A stretch of 50,607 bases of DNA from an uncultured Bacillota bacterium (GTDB lineage: Bacteria > Bacillota > Clostridia > Peptostreptococcales > Anaerovoracaceae): positions 1 to 50,607 of the forward strand of contig CAKMKG010000019.1 in the NCBI GenBank assembly GCA_927441425.1, written 5' to 3'. Position numbers and translations under genes: made by a program. Below are positions 8,588 through 17,115 of this stretch, in pieces (within the stretch, counting starts at the first letter, position 1; every line of letters starts with the position of its first letter). The notes beneath the pieces are model-generated. The model did no database searches. It saw nothing but the letters and a program-made list of their open reading frames with translations, and was not told the DNA's origin.

Positions 8588-9679
8588 TTATTTCCATAGG
8601 CTGCCGCCTCCGATCCCTATGATGATCGAAAGAAAAATAATGAACATCATTGCAACAAGAAATAAAATAATTGCGAGAGTGATCACCGTATTTCCCACCT
8701 CGTTCACACAGTCAGAGATGGTCTTGTTTCCAATGGGCTCAATGACAACGGCAGAAATTTTAAACACCAGAGCAACCGCCAAAATTTTAATCATTGGAAT
8801 GACAAGAAGCGTCAGGATGATCATCAAACCAAAAATACCGATACCGTTTTTGATAATTGCTGCACAGCTTAATATTAAATCGAGGGAATCTGCTGCAAAA
8901 CTTCCCACGATGGGGACAAAATTATCCACCGAATATTTTGCCGTCTTGGCCAGCATTCCGTCTGCAGTTTTTGTGACGAGGCCTTGTACAATTGTAAGGC
9001 CTGAAAAAAGAGTGACCAAAAGACCCATTACCGTAACCGCTGTTCCACGGATCAAAAGCGCCAGTTTTTTTACATAATCCTTCTCCGAAAGACTGTTGAC
9101 CAGTATAAATATACATGCAATGTATATAGCAGGCATAATCAATCTCTGCAAAACAGAATTGAAGATCGTGATTGCGGTTATAATGAAGGGATTCAATATC
9201 CCTCCGGATGCAAATCCACCCATTGAAATCAATAATGGCACAAGGATTGGTAGCAGTGCCTGCATCGTCAGCGTCATGGTATCCACTGCATTGCTGCAAA
9301 TTTGATAAATATCCATAAAGCTTTTCAGGCAAAGCACCATCACACAACAGCTGCATACGATGATACCAAGATTGGAAACAGTATCTTCGGAGAAGGAATC
9401 AGCCAGATTTTTTAAGAGGCCAATGATGATGCAAACCACAACCAATTGTACCCCCAATAGGATGCTCCCATGGATTTCTTGCATAAAGTGATTGCTGATC
9501 GTACTGATAATATCCTGAAAGCTGAAGATGGGATCTCCCTTCAGGATGCTGCGAACGATTTCTCCATGACTTGTATCACCAAAAACAGTTCCGTTGCTTG
9601 TTGCCAGCTCAAATAGATCCTCGATTTCTTTCATATCCATTGAATCAAGCTGCTCTTTTACAATGCTTTCAACACTCAA
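8588..9679 (-). CDS. spoIIIAE: Stage III sporulation protein AE
   Basis: 363 aa polytopic membrane protein with about seven hydrophobic helices (for example ILLGVQLVVVCIIIGLL, and a C-terminal VITLAIILFLVAMMFIIFL). It is the large membrane component of the SpoIIIA channel. It begins with TTG (9677-9679) behind a GGTGAGGAG site, and an in-frame stop lies three codons upstream. Unlike the Bacillus protein it has no cleavable N-terminal signal sequence; the first about 70 residues are hydrophilic. Confidence 0.92.
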   Translation of the reverse strand: MSVESIVKEQLDSMDMKEIEDLFELATSNGTVFGDTSHGEIVRSILKGDPIFSFQDIISTISNHFMQEIHGSILLGVQLVVVCIIIGLLKNLADSFSEDTVSNLGIIVCSCCVMVLCLKSFMDIYQICSNAVDTMTLTMQALLPILVPLLISMGGFASGGILNPFIITAITIFNSVLQRLIMPAIYIACIFILVNSLSEKDYVKKLALLIRGTAVTVMGLLVTLFSGLTIVQGLVTKTADGMLAKTAKYSVDNFVPIVGSFAADSLDLILSCAAIIKNGIGIFGLMIILTLLVIPMIKILAVALVFKISAVVIEPIGNKTISDCVNEVGNTVITLAIILFLVAMMFIIFLSIIIGIGGGSLWK

Positions 9680-9693
9680 TTCTCCTCACCTCA

Positions 9694-10089
9694 TCAGCCC
9701 GGCAGCATCTTGTTAATCAACTCCATGACTGCCATCATAACAGGTACAGCCAAATAGAAAATCATTACCTTACCTGCCAGCTCAACTTTTCCACCAATTG
9801 CTGATTCACCGGAATCCCTGCAAATCTGAGCAGTAAAATCTGCAATATATGCAACTGCCAATACCTTTAAAATAATCGGGAAGAAATTCTTTCCATAACT
9901 GATCTGATTATAGATTTCATTTAAAAATTCAAATACCGCAGTCAATTTATAGATCACCATGATAAAGATGACCATAACAGTGGTAATTACTACATAGGTT
10001 GCAAATTCTGGCTTATACCCTTTTACCAGGGAGGATACAACTACCCCGCCAATTCCAATCGCCGCGATTCGAAAGATATCCATGTCCAT
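9694..10089 (-). CDS. spoIIIAD: Stage III sporulation protein AD
   Basis: 131 aa small membrane protein starting MDMDIFRIAAIGIGGVVVSSL, with four hydrophobic helices and the family segment FTAQICRDSGESAIGGKVELAGKV. The ATG at 10087-10089 was preferred to one at 10102-10104, because the upstream one lies within the AGGTG ribosome site. It is a channel component paired with SpoIIIAC. Confidence 0.9.
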   Translation of the reverse strand: MDMDIFRIAAIGIGGVVVSSLVKGYKPEFATYVVITTVMVIFIMVIYKLTAVFEFLNEIYNQISYGKNFFPIILKVLAVAYIADFTAQICRDSGESAIGGKVELAGKVMIFYLAVPVMMAVMELINKMLPG

Positions 10090-10124
10090 AAAAAAACACC
10101 TCATTTCCTATCTTCAAAGTATTC

Positions 10125-10325
10125 CTATAATTGAAACAAGGTTTTCACCGCAATAAAGAAATCATTGATCATCTGAACGATCAAAAGTAGCACCACGATG
10201 ATCCCCGCCAGCGTTGTCATCATGGCCTGATCCTCTCTACCTGCACGTATCAATACTTGATTTAGCACGGCAACAATAATGCCAATTGCAGCAATTTTAA
10301 AGATAATATCCACATTGATGTCCAT
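10125..10325 (-). CDS. spoIIIAC: Stage III sporulation protein AC
   Basis: 66 aa, two membrane helices (IIFKIAAIGIIVAVLN and MMTTLAGIIVVLLLIV), matching the roughly 68-aa family. It begins MDINVD at 10325 behind GAGGAG. A 143-nt gap separates it from spoIIIAB, unusual for this compact operon, and that gap holds a second promoter-like element. Confidence 0.9.
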   Translation of the reverse strand: MDINVDIIFKIAAIGIIVAVLNQVLIRAGREDQAMMTTLAGIIVVLLLIVQMINDFFIAVKTLFQL

Positions 10326-10468
10326 TCTAAATTCTCCTCTCATGTTTATAAAGATGCCTCATCTTATAGTTATCATTACATCATATTCCTTGGACAAGAT
10401 TTTATTCATATAAAAGTCATGCCTAAGTTTCACGGTTTCCCTTGAGAACACCCAATGAACGGCATTAA
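10326..10468 (-). promoter_or_regulatory. Internal sigma-E-like promoter upstream of spoIIIAC
   Basis: Positions 10377-10406 match 11964-11993 (the promoter region ahead of spoIIIAA) at 26 of 30 bases. On the minus strand this gives an ATA box at 10405-10403 and AATATGAT at 10387-10380 with the same 15-nt spacing as the upstream copy (CATATGAT). It lies about 55 nt ahead of the spoIIIAC start, where a promoter for AC-AH would be expected. The repeat is seen directly; its use by sigma-E is inference. Confidence 0.5.
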
Positions 10469-10990
10469 TTAAATTAATAAAATTACAATTAAAACTCCGA
10501 TAGCTGAGCCCAGACTTTTATACATCCTTCCCTTGGTTTTCTTTTCCTCAATGGCTTCCGCCACCTGGGCTTCTAAAAGGGAATAGATCCGAAGGAACAT
10601 GCCATACTGGCTTTCCATATCAGTTTTGCCTAGCTCAATCCCAAGGTCTGCTATAATTCTTTTGTCTTCTTTATTGAGCGCGCTTTCCAAATAAGCTGTT
10701 TCTACTGCTTCCATCCAGATATCGGGCAAATCTCGTGCTGCCTGATTTTGCAAAAGCAGGCCGGCAGTTTCCAAAAGCGATCTACTCATACCCTCCTTGA
10801 TCTTGCTGACTCTTAGAAACAAAACCGGCAAAGGATCCAGTCGGTATTTCATTTCTGATTCCAGTACTTTTAACGTGGTGATCAACTCATGGAGATGATA
10901 GACACGATTGTCGTAGGACTTAGCCTTAAGCTGACCGATTCCAACTCCGGCCAGCAAAATAAGGATGCATAGAATCCACTTAAACAACAT
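10469..10990 (-). CDS. spoIIIAB: Stage III sporulation protein AB
   Basis: 173 aa. An N-terminal membrane helix (LFKWILCILILLAGVGIG) is followed by a helical cytoplasmic domain with HELITTLKVLESEMKYRLDP and a C-terminal membrane anchor (LGSAIGVLIVILLI), a GspF/pilin-platform-like layout expected for SpoIIIAB. The ATG at 10988-10990 behind GGAGGAATAAAA was chosen over an upstream extension inside spoIIIAA. It overlaps the end of spoIIIAA by 11 nt. Confidence 0.92.
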   Translation of the reverse strand: MLFKWILCILILLAGVGIGQLKAKSYDNRVYHLHELITTLKVLESEMKYRLDPLPVLFLRVSKIKEGMSRSLLETAGLLLQNQAARDLPDIWMEAVETAYLESALNKEDKRIIADLGIELGKTDMESQYGMFLRIYSLLEAQVAEAIEEKKTKGRMYKSLGSAIGVLIVILLI

Positions 10991-11888
10991 TTTTATTCCT
11001 CCAATCCCGAATGGCTGAAATGGATCCGATGGCCGGAACATTGGACAGAAAAATAAGCCGTTCAAAGATCCCTCTCTCCACCAATTCTCCAATTCCGGAG
11101 TTGATGACATCCTCGTAGCAGCTGCCGTGAATCGTTGTCAAAAGACTGATCCCTGCACAAACAGCCGCTTCAATGGCATTGCAGTCCTCCTTTTTGCCGA
11201 TTTCATCGGTAGCAATGAGATCAGGAGACATGGACCGGATCAACATAATCATACCTTTTTCCTTCGGACAGCCATCCAGGATATCGGTCCGGATTCCCAA
11301 GTCATAGGATGGATGGCCGTTGTACATGCCTGAGATCTCTGAGCGCTCATCACAGACGCCAACCTGGAACCCCATACTGCTGAAGTTTCGGATCATATCC
11401 CGAAGCAGAGTAGTTTTTCCACATTTGGGAGGCGAGACGATTATGGTGTTGAAGATCTGAGATTTTCCCTTTAGCAGATATCCCATACATGGATCGGATA
11501 CTCCTATGATTTCTCTGCTTCTCCTGATATTAATGGAGGAAATATCCTTTATCGTCTTCACCCTTCCATTTTCCATGACAGTTCGTCCACAAACGCCGAC
11601 TCGGTGACCTCCTTCGATTGTAATATAGCCATTGATCAGCTCTTCCTGACAGGCATAGACAGAGTAATTTAATAATGAATTAAATATGTTGTTAATTATT
11701 ATATTATCTATTTGGGCACTATTTTTCCTTTCGAGTCCATATTCCTTTCCGGCGGCAAACAGCACGATATTTTGACCGTTGCGGATTCGAATTTCTTCAA
11801 GATTTTTTTGAATCGAACTCGGTAAGCCCTTAATCTGCTCCCCGATTTCGATGGGCAATTTCGTCAATATCTTATCCAGTCCGTTCAT
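10980..11888 (-). CDS. spoIIIAA: Stage III sporulation protein AA (secretion-type ATPase)
   Basis: 302 aa. Walker A is VSPPKCGKTTLL, the Walker B region is LIATDEIGKKEDCNAIEAA, and GGHRVGVCGR lies in the N-terminal half. It resembles type II/IV secretion ATPases and powers the SpoIIIA-SpoIIQ channel from the mother-cell cytoplasm. The ATG at 11886-11888 (MNGLDKILTKLP) behind GAGGGA fits the family start; an ATG nine codons upstream is also possible. It is the first gene of the complete AA-AH operon. Confidence 0.93.
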   Translation of the reverse strand: MNGLDKILTKLPIEIGEQIKGLPSSIQKNLEEIRIRNGQNIVLFAAGKEYGLERKNSAQIDNIIINNIFNSLLNYSVYACQEELINGYITIEGGHRVGVCGRTVMENGRVKTIKDISSINIRRSREIIGVSDPCMGYLLKGKSQIFNTIIVSPPKCGKTTLLRDMIRNFSSMGFQVGVCDERSEISGMYNGHPSYDLGIRTDILDGCPKEKGMIMLIRSMSPDLIATDEIGKKEDCNAIEAAVCAGISLLTTIHGSCYEDVINSGIGELVERGIFERLIFLSNVPAIGSISAIRDWRNKNVV

Positions 11889-11966
11889 ACAATGTCCCTC
11901 TTTCGTTCTTTTCATAGGAACCCTTTCGTTACGTCATAGGAATTGGTCAGGAATCCCTCTTGTTAC

Positions 11967-11992
11967 ATCATATGAGTAGGACAAGATTTTAT
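11967..11992 (-). promoter_or_regulatory. Sigma-E-type promoter of spoIIIA
   Basis: On the minus strand an ATA element (11992-11990), a 15-nt spacer, and CATATGAT (11974-11967) match the mother-cell sigma-E pattern (ATA ... CATAnnnT). It lies about 80 nt ahead of spoIIIAA, the expected control for this operon. An imperfect direct repeat (GGAACCC-TTTCGTTACGTCATA and GGAATCCCTCTTGTTACATCATA-like, about 35 nt apart) lies between it and the gene. Confidence 0.6.
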
Positions 11993-12029
11993 TACACAAA
12001 AAAAAGTAGCTGATGCCACTTCCTTTGAA

Positions 12030-12058
12030 CAAAAAAAACACAGCCGTTTCCGACTGTG
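12030..12058 (-). terminator. Intrinsic terminator of the CNNM/CorC-family gene
   Basis: On the minus strand CACAGTCG-GAAA-CGGCTGTG (12058-12039), an 8-bp stem with one G-U pair and a GAAA loop, followed at once by a run of eight T. It separates the upstream gene from spoIIIA. Confidence 0.88.
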
Positions 12059-12099
12059 CTTCGAAATTTATATTACTATTTTATGAAAAACATTTAATT

Positions 12100-13446
12100 C
12101 TATTCATCCCATACGTCATGATTTGCCTGCTTCGGTTGAATATAAAGCTTTACCTTATCGATCCGACGATCCTTAACGGATTCAATCTTGAAGGTGCAAT
12201 TTTCAAGCTCTATGATTCTTTCCTCTGTTTCATCCTCATCCGGGATTTCACCCAGAATATCGATGATCAGGCCTCCTATTGTTTCATGCTCTTCTGACTC
12301 AAGATCGAGCTGAAGTTCATCATTTAAGTCATCAATATAATATTGGCCGTCAATTAAGTACGTGTAATCATCCAGTTTTTCTATTTTCGATTCGCTGTCA
12401 TCATACTCGTCATCTATGTTCCCCATGACTTCTTCAATCAGGTCTTCAATCGTAGCAATACCTGCAACTCCGCCATATTCATCAATTAATATCGCAATAT
12501 GGACCTTTGTTGCCTGCAGCTCGCGGAACAATTCATCGATATTTTTACTTTCCGGCACAAGGTAAGGCTTGCGGAGCAGACTTCTGATGTCCACATTTTC
12601 AAAGCCGTGTTTTCTGGCCTGGATCATAAAGTCCTTCATATAAAGAATACCGATAATATTATCGCTGTCTTTTTCATAAACCGGTACTCTAGCATACCGT
12701 TCCTCTAGCAATTCATCTACATAATCAGCAAGATTATCATTAATATTGATCATATAGACATCGGTTCTCGGCGTCATGACCTCATAGGCAAGTTTATCGT
12801 CAAATTCAAAGATACTAGTAATCATTTCCTTACCGGTTTCTTTGATCAGGCCTGTTTCCTGTCCAACCTCAAGCAGGGATCTGATTTCTTCCTCTGAATA
12901 ATGCTCCTCGATATTCGTGTCCTTCACTCCTGTTATACGAAGCAGGAAAGCTACAGATGCGGAAAGGAGCCATACAAAGGGCTTTGTTATCTTTGATATA
13001 TAAATAATCGGCTTTACGCAAAACATGGCTATTTTTTCAGAGTACTGAAGTGCCATTCTCTTCGGATACAATTCACCAAAGACAAGCGTAATATAAGATA
13101 ATACCAAAGTGACTAGAGTAATCGCTAGCTGCGTTCCATAGGGGATATTGTATTCTGTCAGGAATGCAGCGAGATCATCCGCCATGGTGGTTGCTGCTAC
13201 CGCACTGGCCATAAATCCGGCTAATGTGATTGCAACCTGAATCGTTGATAAAAACTTATTTGGCTCCTCATAAAGTTTTAATAAAAGCTTTGCTTTCCGG
13301 TCGCCTTCCTGCGCAAGTATTTTAATTTTGTTCTTATTGACCGAAACAACGGCCATTTCTGCAGACGCAAAAAAAGCATTTATTAAAATGAGTAATGTTA
13401 AAAATAATAGTTGTACCATTAATGATATACTCGGGTCAGGATCCAT
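12100..13446 (-). CDS. CNNM/CorC (HlyC) family membrane protein with CBS domains
   Basis: 448 aa. The N-terminal DUF21 (CNNM) domain has about four membrane helices (residues about 10-190), followed by a CBS pair (MTPRTDVYMININD about residues 225-350, including IDEYGGVAGIATIEDLIEEVMG) and a C-terminal CorC_HlyC domain. Relatives are implicated in Mg2+/metal efflux and are often mislabelled haemolysin. The ATG at 13444-13446 has a GGAGG site. It is separated from the preceding gene by 54 nt and ends in a strong terminator. Confidence 0.9.
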   Translation of the reverse strand: MDPDPSISLMVQLLFLTLLILINAFFASAEMAVVSVNKNKIKILAQEGDRKAKLLLKLYEEPNKFLSTIQVAITLAGFMASAVAATTMADDLAAFLTEYNIPYGTQLAITLVTLVLSYITLVFGELYPKRMALQYSEKIAMFCVKPIIYISKITKPFVWLLSASVAFLLRITGVKDTNIEEHYSEEEIRSLLEVGQETGLIKETGKEMITSIFEFDDKLAYEVMTPRTDVYMININDNLADYVDELLEERYARVPVYEKDSDNIIGILYMKDFMIQARKHGFENVDIRSLLRKPYLVPESKNIDELFRELQATKVHIAILIDEYGGVAGIATIEDLIEEVMGNIDDEYDDSESKIEKLDDYTYLIDGQYYIDDLNDELQLDLESEEHETIGGLIIDILGEIPDEDETEERIIELENCTFKIESVKDRRIDKVKLYIQPKQANHDVWDE

Positions 13447-13489
13447 TCAGTATTTCCTCCTTAAAATTGTTCTTGTGTGCGTTTGCTAT

Positions 13490-13518
13490 ATTATACCACT
13501 TTATTTCTGTTTTCGGAA
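13490..13518 (-). promoter_or_regulatory. Possible promoter of the CNNM/CorC gene
   Basis: A perfect TATAAT (minus strand, 13495-13490) lies 17 nt from TTCCGA (13518-13513), a poor -35. The site is between the U32 gene and the CorC gene, about 45 nt before the start codon. Confidence 0.35.
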
Positions 13519-14724
13519 CATATATTTTTCGGCAACGGGTTGCGCCATCTTTATTTTGACAATTTGCTGAGGGTGCGGTGCCGATGCGATAGGCTGATCC
13601 TCCTCATCAAGCAGCACCTCGATCTTCTGGGTAAAATAATCGGTATACGGTCCAAACACTTCGATTTCATCCCCCAGATTCATCTTATTTCTCTGTTCCA
13701 CCAAGGCGATCCCGGTTTTTTCATCGTAGCTTTTTACCAGCCCAACGAAGGTATATTCTCTCGAGTACGCGCTGGTCTGATAGTTTTGATCCTTGTTGGT
13801 GGGCTTATTGTAGTAAAATCCCGTCGTAAATTCACGATGACTCACCTTTTTCAGTTCCTTCAGCCACTCAGGATTAAATTGATAGCCTTCCTGATCATTG
13901 TAGTAGGCATCGATGGCTTTTCGATATGCGCCAACGATCGTCGCCACATAAAAGACGCTCTTCATTCTACCTTCGATTTTTACGGATGCGAGTCCTGCCT
14001 GGATCAGGTCAGGAATATGCTCAATCATACACAGATCTCTGGAATTTAGAATATAAGTGCCGCGTTCATCCTCCTCGATAGGAAAATATTCTCCCGGTCT
14101 TTGTTCCTCCACCAGATGATATTTCCATCGGCATGGATGGGCGCATTCCCCCTTGTTGGCATCCCGTTCGATCATGAAATTACTCAACAGACAGCGACCG
14201 GAATAAGAGATGCACATGGCTCCTTGAATAAAGGATTCCAGTTCCAGTGTGTCCGGAAGTCTCTTTCTCAGCTCATTGATCTCTTGAAAGGTCAGCTCTC
14301 TGGCCAGTACGATTCGTTTCACGCCCTGCTTGTGCCAGAATTCTGCGGTTTTATAGTTGGTCATGTTGGCTTGCGTGCTCAAGTGGATTTCTGCAACGGG
14401 GATTGCCTCTCTGATCATCATGATGATGCCCGGATCCGACACGATAAACGCGTCGATTGGAATCTTCTTTAACTGGTGCAAGTAGTTCTCCAGCTCAGCG
14501 ATATCCTCGTTGTGAGCAAAGATATTGATGGTCATATGAGCCTTTCTGCCCCTGTCGTGGGCGTACGCTACACCCTCTTTTATCTGTTCTATACTGAAAT
14601 TTTTTGCGGCAGCCCGAAGACCGAACATTTCTCCACCGAAATAAACGGCGTCTGCTCCATAATCAACAGCAGTCTTCAATTTTTCCAAATCTCCCGCCGG
14701 TGCCAGTAATTCAATTTTTTTCAT
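13501..14724 (-). CDS. trhP: Peptidase U32-family tRNA hydroxylation protein (TrhP-like)
   Basis: 407 aa. It starts MKKIELLAPAGDLEKLK and contains the U32 signature ESFIQGAMCISYSGRC, with further cysteines (ECAHPCRW) that fit Fe-S or metal binding. U32 proteins of the TrhP/YrrO type take part in prephenate-dependent 5-hydroxylation of tRNA U34; RlhA, another member, acts on 23S rRNA. The neighbour one base upstream is the TrmR-like methyltransferase, whose substrate is ho5U34, so the tRNA role is favoured. The ATG at 14722-14724 has GAGGAT ahead. Only one U32 gene is present, where Bacillus has two. Confidence 0.85.
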   Translation of the reverse strand: MKKIELLAPAGDLEKLKTAVDYGADAVYFGGEMFGLRAAAKNFSIEQIKEGVAYAHDRGRKAHMTINIFAHNEDIAELENYLHQLKKIPIDAFIVSDPGIIMMIREAIPVAEIHLSTQANMTNYKTAEFWHKQGVKRIVLARELTFQEINELRKRLPDTLELESFIQGAMCISYSGRCLLSNFMIERDANKGECAHPCRWKYHLVEEQRPGEYFPIEEDERGTYILNSRDLCMIEHIPDLIQAGLASVKIEGRMKSVFYVATIVGAYRKAIDAYYNDQEGYQFNPEWLKELKKVSHREFTTGFYYNKPTNKDQNYQTSAYSREYTFVGLVKSYDEKTGIALVEQRNKMNLGDEIEVFGPYTDYFTQKIEVLLDEEDQPIASAPHPQQIVKIKMAQPVAEKYMFRKQK

Positions 14725-14725
14725 C

Positions 14726-15400
14726 TTATCCTCTGGTATGCAAAACACTGACAGCAACACCGTCTCCGACGGGTACTACCGCAGTATCGGCATACTTTAA
14801 TTTTGTGATATAGTTTATATATTTCCGCATGTGTCTTACACTTGTCTTCTGCCTTCTATCGGTGATAAATTCGTCGGAAGCCGTTCTGGCTTTCAGAAGC
14901 ACGTTATCCGACAGGATGACGGCCTCCTTTCGGCATAGCGGTACACAGGCATCCCAGAATTCTTTGTAACTGCTTTTTGCCGCATCGATAAACACCAGAT
15001 CAAAGCCTTGTTCATCCACATCGGTGATGGAATTCCTCAATTCCGCAAGACTTTCAAGGGCGTCACCCGGTTTGATTTGAATCCGCAGTGACAATCCAAA
15101 TTTTTTGATGTTTTCCAATGCATACCGATACATCTCATCGCTGTGTTCCAAACTGACAATTTCAGTTTCCGGACAAACCTCGGCAAAGCAAATGGCTGAA
15201 TATCCCACTGCAGTGCCAATTTCAAGAATCCTTTTCGGCTTTTTCATCCTGACGATATTTAGTATAAATGTCTCCGCTTCCCTTACAATAACGGGAACAT
15301 TGTGTTTTTCCGCAACCTCCCGGAGCAATTTAAGCTTCCTGTTCAATGGCTGATACAGCCCTTCCAGATACTCGGTTACTTTATCGTTTGTGATATTCAT
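14726..15400 (-). CDS. trmR: O-methyltransferase, tRNA 5-hydroxyuridine methyltransferase (TrmR-like)
   Basis: 224 aa SAM-dependent O-methyltransferase of the catechol-OMT type: ILEIGTAVGYSAICFAE (SAM loop), DLVFIDAAKSSYKEFWD (metal/acidic site) and SDNVLLKA. In the mltG-yrrM-U32 arrangement, known from Bacillus, YrrM/TrmR methylates 5-hydroxyuridine at tRNA position 34 to 5-methoxyuridine. The ATG at 15398-15400 follows GAGGAG; a TTG four codons earlier overlaps that site. Stop and next start are one base apart. Confidence 0.87.
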   Translation of the reverse strand: MNITNDKVTEYLEGLYQPLNRKLKLLREVAEKHNVPVIVREAETFILNIVRMKKPKRILEIGTAVGYSAICFAEVCPETEIVSLEHSDEMYRYALENIKKFGLSLRIQIKPGDALESLAELRNSITDVDEQGFDLVFIDAAKSSYKEFWDACVPLCRKEAVILSDNVLLKARTASDEFITDRRQKTSVRHMRKYINYITKLKYADTAVVPVGDGVAVSVLHTRG

Positions 15401-15408
15401 GAAACTCC

Positions 15409-16452
15409 TCAATCGATGTATTTTGCTTTATCTTTTAAAAATTGTTCATAGGTGACGGAAAATACATGGGATCCGTCTCCCTTTGCCAGAAAGAATACAT
15501 AATCCGTATCTGCAGGATATAATGCTGCCTTGATGGAATCGGCTCCGGGAGATGCAATGGGACCCGGCGGCAGACCGGAAATAATATAGGTGTTGTACGG
15601 TGACTCTATCCTCGTATCCTTTATGCTTAATACAGGCTTCTGTTCCCCCAGGATGTACTGGACTGTCGCGCAGGACTGAAGAGGCATACCGATTTTAAGC
15701 CGGTTGTAGAACACGCTTGCAATAACAGGTCTATCCTCCGAAACCCGAGCTTCCCTTTCGATGATCGATGCCAGCGTAATGACTTCCCTCACGCTCATTC
15801 CCAACTCTTCCGCTCTGGCATAGTATTCGTCCGTAAATACTTTATTAAACTGATATAGCATTTTATCGATAATATCATACTCGTTGGCGGTTGTGAATAT
15901 ATCGTAGGTATCCGGGAAGAGAAAACCTTCCAGCCGGTCTGGTCCTGCAGGAGAACCGGCCAGAAATTTATAATCAAACTGTCCTGTCTCGATTTCCTTT
16001 ACAAAAGCCTCCGTATTCACCAAGCCCTCCTCGGAAAGCTTCGCTGTAGTGCGCTTGATATCATAGCCTTCCGGAATGGTGAAACGAACTGTTTCATCCT
16101 TCCCCATTAGCAGAAGCTCCATGATTTCCCCCATAGACATGCTGGGAGAAAGTGCATATTGCCCGGCCTTATATTTGCCGTCATACCCCTTGCTCCTGGA
16201 TTGAAGCTTGAAGACGCCTTTATTGCTTATGAGCTTGTTTTCTTCCAAAAGATTTGCAATTCCATTGGTCCCCGTACCCGATGGAATGGTAACCGCGATC
16301 AATTCCTTGCTGTTCGGGTCTACCGGTTTACTTTCGTTCCCTATGTACAAGGAATAAATCGCAGCCGTAGCTATGATGATGATTCCTATCATGATTATGA
16401 TACTGATGAACAAACGTCTTTTACTCTTAACCTTATTGTTTCTTTTTCCCAT
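15409..16452 (-). CDS. mltG: Endolytic transglycosylase MltG
   Basis: 347 aa. A basic N-terminus and one membrane helix (about residues 14-36, LFISIIIMIGIIIIATAAIY) are followed by an extracytoplasmic YceG domain with the catalytic glutamate region ASIIEREARVSEDRPVIASV and LPPGPIASPG near the end. MltG cleaves nascent peptidoglycan strands at the membrane. The ATG at 16450-16452 has a GGGGG site. It is the first gene of the mltG-trmR-trhP group, downstream of the efp terminator. Confidence 0.94.
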   Translation of the reverse strand: MGKRNNKVKSKRRLFISIIIMIGIIIIATAAIYSLYIGNESKPVDPNSKELIAVTIPSGTGTNGIANLLEENKLISNKGVFKLQSRSKGYDGKYKAGQYALSPSMSMGEIMELLLMGKDETVRFTIPEGYDIKRTTAKLSEEGLVNTEAFVKEIETGQFDYKFLAGSPAGPDRLEGFLFPDTYDIFTTANEYDIIDKMLYQFNKVFTDEYYARAEELGMSVREVITLASIIEREARVSEDRPVIASVFYNRLKIGMPLQSCATVQYILGEQKPVLSIKDTRIESPYNTYIISGLPPGPIASPGADSIKAALYPADTDYVFFLAKGDGSHVFSVTYEQFLKDKAKYID

Positions 16453-16485
16453 GCCTTACCCCCACATAATATGGAACTGCTTATT

Positions 16486-16522
16486 CGAAAAAATTTCGCA
16501 GAATAGGGATACTCTGCGAAAT
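16486..16522 (-). terminator. Intrinsic terminator after efp
   Basis: On the minus strand ATTTCGCAGA and TCTGCGAAAT form a perfect 10-bp stem (16522-16513 with 16502-16493) and a 10-nt loop, followed by a run of six T. Confidence 0.9.
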
Positions 16523-16531
16523 CACTGATCT

Positions 16532-17092
16532 TTATTTTGATCTGGATAAATAGTCACCTGTTCTTGTATCGATCTGAATTGTCTCGCCTTCTTCAATAAA
16601 GATCGGAACCTGTATTACTGCTCCCGTTTCAACGGTCGCAGCCTTTGTTACGTTTGTTGCCGTATCACCCTTTACGCCCGGTTCCGTCTCGATAACCTTA
16701 AGATTTACGAAATTCGGGGGCTCTACAAGGAATGCATTCCCTTTATAGAACTTGATGGTCGCCATATCGTTTTCTCTGAGATAGAGAATCGCATCCTCAA
16801 CCTGTTCCTGCATCAAAGGAACCTGATCGTAGGTTTCCTGATCCATGAAATAATAGAGTTCTCCATCATTGTACAGATACTGCATCGTTTTCGTTTCGAT
16901 ATGTGCTTTCGGAAATTTAACGTCCGGATTGAAGGCCTCTTCTCTCGTAGCGCCGGTCAGGACGTTTCTGTACTTCGTTCGTACAAATGCGGCACCCTTT
17001 CCCGGTTTTACGTGTTGAAAATCAAGGATCACATGGGGTTCTCCGTTGATTTCAAAGGTAATCCCTTTTCTAAAATCACTTGCATAAATCAT
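16532..17092 (-). CDS. efp: Translation elongation factor P
   Basis: 186 aa, full-length EF-P with a KOW-like domain and two OB domains. The modifiable loop [13 protein letters not shown] places Lys32 at the tip, the residue post-translationally modified in Bacillus-type EF-P. It relieves ribosome stalling at proline runs. It starts 23 nt after the M24 peptidase gene, a common neighbour, and is followed by a strong terminator. Confidence 0.97.
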   Translation of the reverse strand: MIYASDFRKGITFEINGEPHVILDFQHVKPGKGAAFVRTKYRNVLTGATREEAFNPDVKFPKAHIETKTMQYLYNDGELYYFMDQETYDQVPLMQEQVEDAILYLRENDMATIKFYKGNAFLVEPPNFVNLKVIETEPGVKGDTATNVTKAATVETGAVIQVPIFIEEGETIQIDTRTGDYLSRSK

Positions 17093-17115
17093 ATTTCAAT
17101 ACCTCCAAATAGTAT

